Positions 1 through 6,800 of a DNA stretch of 13,597 bases are shown piece by piece (within the stretch, counting starts at the first letter, position 1; each line of letters starts with the position of its first letter). The stretch covers positions 1 through 13,597 of the forward strand of contig WQZK01000029.1 in NCBI GenBank assembly GCA_009780765.1, written 5' to 3'. The position numbers and the translations under genes were made by a program. The stretch comes from Defluviitaleaceae bacterium. GTDB taxonomy: Bacteria > Bacillota > Clostridia > Lachnospirales > UBA5962. The notes beneath the pieces were generated by a model, which worked only from the letters and a program-made list of their open reading frames with translations, had not been told where the DNA came from and searched no databases.

Positions 1-1
1 C

Positions 2-634
2 CCGCAAGTTTTAATATTTCATACCCACGCAGGAACAGAATTTTTTGTAGATTCAGACCCAACAAACATCTACACAGGTGTTGTTGGTGCTGGTGTTTGG
101 TTGCAGTATTATCTTGAAAACAAGCATGGTATTATCACAATGCATCACACAGGTGTATACGATGTTATAGATGGCGTTTCGGCAAGAGGCGGCTCTTATG
201 AGCGGATGGAGGTATCTATACAGCGTATTCTTGAGGAAAATCCATCCATACAAGTGGTTATCGACCTCCACCGAGATGGTATAGACCCAAACCCACACCT
301 AGTAACCTATATCGACGGCAGACCCCATGCACGGCTAATGTTTGTAAACGGTGTTTCGGCTTTAGCTGAAAATGGCATAGTTCGTGAGCTTCCTAGCCTG
401 CCAAATCCTAATCTTGATGCAAATTTGGCACTTAGTTTTAACATGCAAATTGCGGCAAACGAGTTTTTTCCGGGACTCATGCGTCGACTATATCTAAAGG
501 CATTTAGGTTTAGTACGCATATGAAACCCCATTCTTTGCTTGTAGAAGTTGGTTCGCAGCACAACACCATGGAAGAGGCATTTAACACCATGGAACTACT
601 AGCCGATTTAATTAATGAAGTTATTTTTAATTAA
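2..634 (+). CDS. spoIIP: Stage II sporulation protein P, 3' part (5' end outside window)
   Basis: This is the C-terminal 210 residues of SpoIIP, a zinc-dependent cell-wall amidase/endopeptidase. With SpoIID and SpoIIM it thins septal peptidoglycan and drives engulfment of the forespore. The frame is open from base 2, so the gene starts before the window; the internal TTG at 101 is not the real start. Visible family landmarks are a buried strand leading into H-T-H at visible residues 7-9 with an acidic residue at E13, the V-V-I-D-L-H-R-D block with H90, and the L-V-E-V-G-S block with E182 followed by an N-T-x-E-E-A helix. These three blocks carry the metal-binding and catalytic residues in the family. 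One oddity is that the acid after H-T-H lies one residue further on than in the SpoIIP proteins I remember. The mother-cell role is known from Bacillus and Clostridium and is inferred here. Confidence 0.92.
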   Translation, partial: PQVLIFHTHAGTEFFVDSDPTNIYTGVVGAGVWLQYYLENKHGIITMHHTGVYDVIDGVSARGGSYERMEVSIQRILEENPSIQVVIDLHRDGIDPNPHLVTYIDGRPHARLMFVNGVSALAENGIVRELPSLPNPNLDANLALSFNMQIAANEFFPGLMRRLYLKAFRFSTHMKPHSLLVEVGSQHNTMEEAFNTMELLADLINEVIFN

Positions 635-658
635 CGGTAATGGCAAATCATTTCATCG

Positions 659-677
659 AGCCTTGCGAGCTAAGGCT
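659..677 (+). other. Short hairpin downstream of spoIIP
   Basis: A 6-bp perfect stem (AGCCTT at 659-664, AAGGCT at 672-677) encloses a 7-nt loop. No U-tract follows on the + strand. It could weakly slow polymerase between spoIIP and the bioY promoter, but it is not a convincing intrinsic terminator. Confidence 0.3.
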
Positions 678-696
678 AGCTAAAATGTTAAAAAAA

Positions 697-725
697 TTGA
701 CAATAATTCAAAATGATTGTATAAT
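697..725 (+). promoter_or_regulatory. Sigma-A promoter of the bioY operon
   Basis: TTGACA at 697-702 and TATAAT at 720-725 both match the consensus exactly and are separated by exactly 17 nt. Transcription would start near 732, leaving an untranslated leader of about 78 nt before bioY. The spacer is almost filled by an imperfect inverted repeat (701-719), which may be an operator; see the findings. Confidence 0.85.
701..719. promoter_or_regulatory. Imperfect inverted repeat between -35 and -10 (candidate operator)
   Basis: CAATAATT (701-708), a CAA centre, then AATGATTG (712-719): 7 of 8 positions are complementary. Its position between the two promoter hexamers is where a repressor would block RNA polymerase. 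Biotin genes in Firmicutes are commonly controlled by BirA, but this repeat does not closely resemble the BirA sites I know, so the regulator is not identified. It may be chance in AT-rich DNA. Confidence 0.3.
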
Positions 726-794
726 ATTTATATTTAGATAATTAATATTGAAAACGAAATAATCCATAAAAATAAGAAAACAATATAAAAACTT

Positions 795-798
795 AAGG
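795..798 (+). promoter_or_regulatory. Ribosome binding site fixing the bioY start
   Basis: AAGG lies 11 nt before the ATG at 810. Aligned to the full anti-Shine-Dalgarno this is normal spacing. It is only 2 nt before the in-frame TTG at 801, which rules that codon out as the start. Confidence 0.6.
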
Positions 799-809
799 TA
801 TTGCAAATC

Positions 810-1343
810 ATGAATAAAAAAACATTAAAATTAACACTTTGTGGGGTATTTATAGCACTTATGTGTATTAGTGCTATAATCTCTTTTCCTGTGCCTTTTT
901 CGCCTGCACCAATCACAATGCAAACAGCTGTGGTATTTTTAGTTGCACTTTTGCTTGGCAAAAACCTTGGTACTCTTGTTATGACAGTTTACTTATTGAT
1001 GGGCACTCTAGGTATGCCCGTGTTTAGTGGCTTTGGCTCGGGAATCGGACATATTTTAGGCGTTACAGGTGGCTTTTTAATAGGCTTTATTCCAGCAAGC
1101 TTTGTTATAGGTTTTCTTAATGAAAAACTTAGAACACAAAAAGTTGTAAAAGCTTCTGCAAGTTGCATTGCAGGGCTTATTATAATATACCTTTTTGGTG
1201 TTGTGTGGTTTAGCGTTGTTTCTGGCACAAACTTTGTATCAGCGTTATTTGTAGTTGGCACCCCTTTTATTCCGGGAGATTTAATTAAAATGGTTCTGGC
1301 GATAATTATTTATATAAAAATTGAGAAACATTTACGGAGTTGA
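810..1343 (+). CDS. bioY: BioY family biotin transporter S-component
   Basis: This 177-residue membrane protein is the substrate-binding S-component of an energy-coupling factor (ECF) importer for biotin. It has about six hydrophobic segments covering nearly its whole length. It shows the BioY hallmark of a first helix followed by a P-x-P-F-S-P-A-P-I-T-M-Q-T stretch (about residues 27-39), the L-L-G-K and L-M-G-T-L-G-M-P-V-F blocks, and the G-x-G-H-I-L-G-V-T-G-G-F-L-I-G loop. The length fits the family (about 180-200). The ATG at 810 is chosen over TTG at 801 because of the ribosome site. No EcfA or EcfT genes are in the window, so it probably shares an energising module encoded elsewhere (group II ECF), or works alone as reported for some BioY proteins. 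The next gene starts 5 nt after the stop codon. Confidence 0.92.
   Translation: MNKKTLKLTLCGVFIALMCISAIISFPVPFSPAPITMQTAVVFLVALLLGKNLGTLVMTVYLLMGTLGMPVFSGFGSGIGHILGVTGGFLIGFIPASFVIGFLNEKLRTQKVVKASASCIAGLIIIYLFGVVWFSVVSGTNFVSALFVVGTPFIPGDLIKMVLAIIIYIKIEKHLRS
1336..1339 (+). promoter_or_regulatory. Ribosome binding site for the carboxypeptidase, inside bioY
   Basis: GGAG overlaps the last codons of bioY and ends 9 nt before the ATG at 1349. It directly abuts the in-frame TTG at 1340, which is therefore not usable as the start. The arrangement suggests translational coupling with bioY. Confidence 0.6.
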
Positions 1344-1348
1344 AACTA

Positions 1349-2752
1349 ATGATAAAAAAAATTTTAGCCTGCTTTTTTGCGATTATTTTGATAATTCCAT
1401 CAAGCATAATTATAGCTTCAGAAAGTGAAGAACTTCACCTAAATTCTGAAAGTGCAATTTTAATAGAAGTAACAACAGGCAATGTTTTATTTGAGAAAAA
1501 CGCCGATGTTCGTATGTATCCAGCAAGTGTAACAAAAATTGTAACAGCTCTTGTTATGCTTGATTATATAGATGTTGATGAAGTTATTATTACCGGTGTC
1601 GAGGTTCAGGCTGCACCTTTATATGCAAGCCGTGCAGGTCATCAAGTTTTAGAGCATATAACTGGACTAAATTTGGTTAGGGCTTTAATGCTTCCTTCTG
1701 GGAACGACACAGCCCACACCGTTGCACTTAATGTTGCAAGAAGGCACTCGGGTAATCATCAAATGCCTCTAGCAGAAGCCGAGGTGCTTTTTGCCGAGCT
1801 TATGAATCAAAAAGCTCGCTCGCTTGGTGCCGTAAACAGCAACTTTGTAAACCCTCATGGCTTGCATGACGACGAACATTTTTCAACAGCTCGTGATTTA
1901 GCACTTATATCTATGGCCGTTTTGGAAAATGAAGTTTTGGCATCAGTCGTTCAAGAATTTAGGTTTGAAGGCTTTGGAGCTATTTTAGAAGATGAAACTT
2001 TAAGAGTTCAAGAATATCTTTGGCATAATACAAACTCTCTTATTTCGTCTACTGCACACTTTTATCCGTACACAATAGGCATAAAAACTGGATTTACAAC
2101 CCCTGCTGGATTTTGCCTTGCCGCCGCTGCCGAAAAAGATGGCAAAAGGCTAGTTTCGGTTGTTTTAGGTGCAGAAGAGCGTGCACTTAGATACGACGAC
2201 ACCATAGCTCTTTTCAATTACGGCTTTGATAATTTCAATTTTTTGCAAATTCAACACTCCGGCGAAATTATTGGAAAAATCGAGCTTAATAATCCGCCAC
2301 TGGGGCTTGAAAATACTATAACTGTTTCAGTATGGGGCGAATTTAGCGATTTTCTTTCAGATGCACAATTTGAAAGAATTGAAAAAAACATAATTTTTAA
2401 CGAAGACTTGTACGAAATATGTGAAGAAGATGGCGAAACCAAGCTATTCACCCTTCCAATAGAAGAAGGACAGGTTATGGGGCAAATTTTTTACCACCTT
2501 GATGGCACCCTTCTTTTTTCTGACTACATCTTGGCAGATACCGCTATTTTCGAACGCACTTTTCAAACAGATTTTACATTTTATCGTAATTTTATACGAG
2601 AAAACGCTTTTACTTTAGCCGCAGTGCCTTATTGGATTGGATTAATAGGCATAATTATTTTTATTATAAATATAATAATAAAGATAAGGCGGCGAAGAAA
2701 AAGAAAAAAACGCCATTCTTATCGATTAAATAGTCGAAAAAGAAATTGGTGA
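1349..2752 (+). CDS. D-alanyl-D-alanine carboxypeptidase (PBP5/DacF type, S11 family)
   Basis: This 467-residue, membrane-anchored penicillin-binding protein removes the terminal D-Ala from peptidoglycan stem peptides on the outside of the membrane and so limits cross-linking. Numbered from the ATG at 1349, the N-terminus (1-23) is a hydrophobic signal peptide. The active-site S-x-x-K is S60-V-T-K63, the second motif S-G-N is at 117-119, and K-T-G is at 246-248 followed by a F-T-T-P-A-G-F-C loop. About residues 265-400 form the beta-rich C-terminal region seen in PBP5-like enzymes. The protein ends in one transmembrane helix (about 425-444) and a very basic R/K-rich tail. A true membrane span, rather than the amphipathic anchor of E. 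coli PBP5, is a noticeable feature. The neighbouring spoIIP suggests a role in sporulation or the spore cortex, as for DacF/DacB, but vegetative wall trimming is equally possible. Confidence 0.9.
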   Translation: MIKKILACFFAIILIIPSSIIIASESEELHLNSESAILIEVTTGNVLFEKNADVRMYPASVTKIVTALVMLDYIDVDEVIITGVEVQAAPLYASRAGHQVLEHITGLNLVRALMLPSGNDTAHTVALNVARRHSGNHQMPLAEAEVLFAELMNQKARSLGAVNSNFVNPHGLHDDEHFSTARDLALISMAVLENEVLASVVQEFRFEGFGAILEDETLRVQEYLWHNTNSLISSTAHFYPYTIGIKTGFTTPAGFCLAAAAEKDGKRLVSVVLGAEERALRYDDTIALFNYGFDNFNFLQIQHSGEIIGKIELNNPPLGLENTITVSVWGEFSDFLSDAQFERIEKNIIFNEDLYEICEEDGETKLFTLPIEEGQVMGQIFYHLDGTLLFSDYILADTAIFERTFQTDFTFYRNFIRENAFTLAAVPYWIGLIGIIIFIINIIIKIRRRRKRKKRHSYRLNSRKRNW

Positions 2753-2761
2753 TGATTTTTT

Positions 2762-3115
2762 ATGGATAAACTAGCTCTTAAATATCATAATCTTGAGTAT
2801 AATTGTTCTTTGTGTATACTAAAGGCATTTGAAGAAAAACACAGCGTACCACTTACACATCAGCTTGAAGAATCTTGCAAAGTTATGAGCTCGGGTTTTG
2901 GTATTGGTGTTATTTGCAATGCCCTCACAGCAGGTGTTATGATTTTTGGCATTATGCACGACGAAACACTTGCAAAATCTGCCCGTATAGCCCTTCTTTC
3001 AGACACCCAAGAAAAATACGGCTCAATCAATTGTGCCCCACTTAAAGATGTTTACGAATGTGAAGATATAATCGCTTATATTGCAAATAAGATTGACGAA
3101 TTAATTACCAATTAG
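2762..3115 (+). CDS. C_GCAxxG_C_C family small cysteine-rich (putative redox) protein
   Basis: This 117-residue, apparently cytoplasmic protein has cysteines at 15, 18, 39, 52, 91 and 100. The family is named for the pattern C, G-C-A-x-x-G, C, C, and a redox or metal/Fe-S role is presumed but not firmly established. Matching features are an N-terminal C-x-x-C (15-18), a Gly-rich G-F-G-I-G-V turn running into C52-N-A-L-T-A-G-V-M-I-F-G, and the two late cysteines C91 and C100. The central block departs from the usual C-G-A-L-T-G form: Asn53 and Ala57 stand where glycines are common. The gene begins 9 nt after the carboxypeptidase stop, with a weak GGTGAT ribosome site at 2748-2753, so it probably belongs to the bioY operon. 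No clear terminator follows it before the tRNA promoter. Confidence 0.75.
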   Translation: MDKLALKYHNLEYNCSLCILKAFEEKHSVPLTHQLEESCKVMSSGFGIGVICNALTAGVMIFGIMHDETLAKSARIALLSDTQEKYGSINCAPLKDVYECEDIIAYIANKIDELITN

Positions 3116-3167
3116 CCACGCTTTTCCCCACTTGCTAAATTTAATAAACTTTTTTTCAAAAAAATGC

Positions 3168-3196
3168 TTGCTTTTTTATTTTTTATCTGATATAAT
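3168..3196 (+). promoter_or_regulatory. Promoter of the tRNA cluster
   Basis: TTGCTT (3168-3173) and a perfect TATAAT (3191-3196) are separated by 17 nt, about 33 nt before the first tRNA. The close position and AT-rich flank fit a strong stable-RNA promoter. Confidence 0.7.
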
Positions 3197-3228
3197 AGTC
3201 AAGTAGCCTTTTGAGAGTTTATTATTTC

Positions 3229-3301
3229 GCCGATGTGGCTCAATTGGCAGAGCAGCTGACTTGTAATCAGCAGGTTACCGGTTCGAGTCCGGTCATCGGC
3301 T
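3229..3301 (+). tRNA. tRNA-Thr (TGT)
   Basis: A full cloverleaf can be drawn. The 7-bp acceptor stem GCCGATG pairs with CATCGGC at 3294-3300, and the discriminator is T3301. The anticodon loop CTTGTAA carries TGT inside the GCTGA/TCAGC stem, and the T-loop is GTTCGAGTC. CCA is not encoded, so it must be added after transcription. Confidence 0.95.
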
Positions 3302-3313
3302 TTAGCAAAATAT

Positions 3314-3395
3314 GGGGGAGTTCCCGAGTGGCCAAAGGGGGCAGACTGTAACTCTGTTAGCTATGCTTTCGAAGGTTCAAATCCTTCTTCCCCCA
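3314..3395 (+). tRNA. tRNA-Tyr (GTA)
   Basis: The acceptor GGGGGAG pairs with TTCCCCC (3388-3394), and the discriminator is A3395. The anticodon loop CTGTAAC carries GTA. The 82-nt length and extra variable arm (class II) are as expected for bacterial tRNA-Tyr. The T-arm GAAGG-TTCAAAT-CCTTC is intact. No CCA is encoded. Confidence 0.95.
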
Positions 3396-3420
3396 GAAAT
3401 TTATTATAATTTTATATTGA

Positions 3421-3494
<74 letters not shown>

Positions 3495-3535
3495 TTTTTT
3501 TATTATTTATCAAAGTTTTAGATAATGTATCCTCG

Positions 3536-3579
3536 AAAAAATAGCAAGCTTGGTTTCAAAAACTAGCTTGCTATTTTTT
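3536..3579 (+). terminator. Long symmetric hairpin terminator after the tRNA cluster
   Basis: A perfect 15-bp stem (AAAAAATAGCAAGCT at 3536-3550, its exact complement at 3565-3579) has a 14-nt loop. The 3' arm ends in six T on the + strand. Because the 5' arm begins with six A, the same structure also offers a U-tract to transcription from the other side, so it can act in both directions. Confidence 0.85.
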
Positions 3580-3762
3580 ATTATAAACCTTTCATAGTTT
3601 CTTTAAGTGTTAAATTGATTGCTCAAAAATTTCGAATAGTTCAAACCTTATCTAATTCATCACCTTTAGTTAATTCGTTTAATTCTATCCAAAGTTGTAT
3701 TATAATTATAATCATAGTGTTTAATCCTGCACGAGGATAATGTATTTTTTCAATATATAGCT
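3580..3762. other. Gap between the tRNA terminator and the SLH gene terminator
   Basis: This AT-rich stretch lies between the two terminators; the whole gene-free gap runs from 3495 to 3838. I see no open frame with a ribosome site. A weak 5-bp hairpin (ATCCT 3724-3728, AGGAT 3734-3738) is followed by a T-run at 3744-3750, which could be a minor + strand terminator-like element. Nothing else is supported. Confidence 0.5.
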
Positions 3763-3808
3763 AAAAAAGCGATAACTTTGAATTTATATTCAACGCTATC
3801 GCCGTTTT
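3763..3808 (-). terminator. Terminator of the SLH surface-protein gene
   Basis: An interrupted hairpin has an outer stem GCGATA (3769-3774) with TATCGC (3797-3802) and an inner stem TTGAAT (3778-3783) with ATTCAA (3788-3793), separated by a 3x3 internal loop and closed by a 4-nt loop. On the - strand it is followed by six T (complement of 3763-3768). It lies about 37 nt after the stop codon. A T-run at 3805-3809 gives some symmetry for + strand transcripts. Confidence 0.8.
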
Positions 3809-3838
3809 TATATATCTCACATCGTTAATTACAGTGCA

Positions 3839-6800
3839 TCACTTTGGTGCGTAAATATCTTCTGGTTTAGAATCACGATGCTCAAGCACTTCCCAAGTTC
3901 GTGGAATTATAAGTTGCTCCCAAGTTTCATGAATGCTATCAACTTCTCGAGTATAATAGTGAGAATTGGTTGCTTCTTGGATATACATGTAACCCCAAGC
4001 ATTTTTGTCAGAGTTGTCCACCCAAGTAATCATATCTGGCAATAAATCGTACGCACTTTCAGGCAGTCGCCCAAGTGCACGATTTATTATGGCAGCAACT
4101 TCAGCACGGCTTATTACATCGTCAGGCATAAACCGACCACCCAAGCCCTCATATCCACTAACCCAAGCGTTGTTAGCTGCTATATTTATATATTCTGCTG
4201 CCCAATGTGTGGCTATATCATCAAACATATTCTTCCTCGTATCACTCTTACTTAAGTTCATAAACCTAATTACTGAAGCTGTAAATTCTGCTCTTGTAAC
4301 TTCACGATTCGGTTGGAATGTACCCTCAGGCATTCCTATAAATATGCCCGCGTTAGCCGTTGTGGATACAGCGTTATTAAACCAATCATCAATCCCTACA
4401 TCGGAAAACGAACTATCTTGTTTCCAGAACTTAGCTCTATCCGAGTCTGACATAAGTCGGAAAAATATAGTTGCAATTTGTGCCCTTGTAGCTAATCCAT
4501 TGGGTTGTATTGTATTATCCGCAAATCCAATCAAGAAAGCATGGTGTATTCCAGCCACTGTTTCTTTTCCATATTCTAATTCAGTTGATTGTTCATTTTG
4601 AGCTATTTGTTGTGTTGGCGTATTCGCCCACCACTGACCATAACTATTATCTTCACCTGTTGGATAGTTAGGATTAGTCTTATCCTGTTCTTTTGGCGGA
4701 GTAATAGATACGATAATATTACCGCCCTCGTCAATCTTAATTTCATGCTTCCAACCTGTAGGCAAATTCACAATGATATTATCTACATCTAAATTTTGAC
4801 TTGGAGAAAAGACAATTACGATATTTCCATCCTCACCAATAGACTTATTGTAGTTAATATCTGGTGGTGCTATAATCACTACACTGCCGCCGTTGTCTGC
4901 TGTGATTTCAATATCAACTTGCGGTATACTTGATGGAGGTGGCGTAATCGTTACGATTATATTCCCACTTCCGTCAGTATTAACCTCATGCTCCCAATCC
5001 GGTGGCAAGTTTATAGCGATACTGTCTTCATCAAGACCCGTATTTGGCGGGAACGTAATAATAATGTTGCCATTGCCATCAGTATTTTTATCATAATCAA
5101 TACTCGGCGGTGCTATAATTACTATGTTGCCATTGTTGTCTGTTGTAATGTCAATATCAACTTGCGGTATACTTGGTGAAGGTGGCATAATCGTTACGAT
5201 TATATTTCCATCCTCGTCTTCAGTAATTTCGTGAAGCCATCCGCCTTCCGGAGTTATTACCACCACATCATCTACGTCTGTTTCAGGTGATAGTGTTATT
5301 ACTATCGTTCCGCCCTCGCTTATCTCAGTATTTTCTATAAGGTTTGGAACATTTGCTGTAATATCGCCATTTTCATCTACTTCAATTACGATTCCAATAC
5401 TCGGCACTCTTTCAAAACGAACATCAACATTCGTTGCCGCACTCATCCGTGCAATTCCAACAATACTTCTTGGCATATCTGAGTGGTCTTTTGAAAATGA
5501 ACTGCCGGTTACATCCATCGCAACTACACTCCATGAAGGAGAGCTAGCTTCACCCGTAACTGTTATTATGCTATTTTCTTCTACCCATACGCTGTTCGCT
5601 TGAAGTGTATCGTCATATATTGCAACAGGCATATTATTTGCAATTACAGTAACTTTACCTCCAGCCGCAGGAATTTTCGTATAGGTTAGCATATACTCCC
5701 ATACCCCTATAACCGTAACGCTATGATTAGGCATAACAAACTGCGTATGCCAGCCTATGCCAGCAACATATTCTTCTGGGGTAATAGCGATCGGTATAAA
5801 AGCATTTCCTTCTTCGTCAGTAAAAATCCACCCACCGAACCTTGTGTTTTCAGCGATGTCAGGAGCACGATATATAGAGATCATATCTCCTGGCTCAACG
5901 TTATCAAGTGCACCTGCTAAATCATTAGTGAGAAGCCTATGATTTGCTACAGTTACCCCAATCGTTGGAACTTCTGCATCCATTAAAAATGAGTGAATGT
6001 CGTTATTATCAAATCCGTTACCACTTGTTGGCATTACTTGCAGATTGGATAAAGCCAAAATCGTATTAACTTTTGTGCCATTTCCTGCTGTATTATTATC
6101 AATAGAAGCACCCGCACCGCCAATATCTGCAACTATAATATTGCTAAGAACATCATTAAATCGCTCAAGCATAGTTGTGCTACCTGAAGTTTGAATTCCA
6201 AGACCTAATCCGCCTCCATCTAAACCAGCAAAATTGTGGTTAATAGAACTGGTATTCATACGCATAATACCAACACCATCTACAAAAACACCTCCACCAA
6301 TACCTCCTACAGAATTATGCCTAATCTCCGCAGGGTAATAAGGCCGGTCTAACCCTTCGGCGAGTAAAAAAGTACCTGCACCGCCAACAAAAACACCACC
6401 GCCGCGGCTTAATGTGCCATTAATTGTGTGATGTTGTACAACTCCACCTTGCATATTAAAGGTTCCGCCGCCAACAAACACACCGCCACCTTGCCCATTG
6501 TTCGCCAAGTGGTTGTTTTCAATGCGGGGCGTTTGCAAAGATGCTTCACCTATCATACTAAAAAGCACATCAGAATCGGGACGTATATAAACACCGCCAC
6601 CCTGACTTTGGGTGCCATTAGCAATTCCAAGCGATGTATTGTCTGCAATTGCACCACCAAACATGTTGACTGCATTATCTGTTCCAGCTAATGATATCCC
6701 TCCGCCGCGACCTGTGGCAGTATTTTCTGCAATTGTGCCTCCAGTCATGGTAACAATGGCGTTAATGCCTGTTATACGAATGCCACCGCCATCTCCTGCA

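Noticed and set aside
101..634. Short spoIIP starting at the TTG at 101
   Set aside because: The frame continues to the window edge and includes the H-T-H metal motif upstream of that TTG, so the gene is simply cut by the window.
659..677. Hairpin after spoIIP as an intrinsic terminator
   Set aside because: The stem is only 6 bp and no T-run follows in the direction of transcription. It is listed only as a hairpin.
3724..3750. Small hairpin with T-run between the tRNA terminator and the SLH terminator
   Set aside because: A 5-bp stem separated from the T-run by several bases is weak, and no + strand gene remains to be terminated there.
4005..4601. Long + strand frame of 198 codons opposite the SLH domains
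   Set aside because: It lies wholly antisense to a clear SLH-coding frame, has no ribosome site, and its composition mirrors the repeats on the other strand. The same applies to the other + strand frames between 4589 and 7880.
4951..5110. EF-hand-like calcium loops in the D-x-N-x-D-G-N-G-N segments of the 81-residue repeats
   Set aside because: The hydrophobic residue falls two positions too late and no Glu closes the loop. Acidic beta-turns explain the pattern better.
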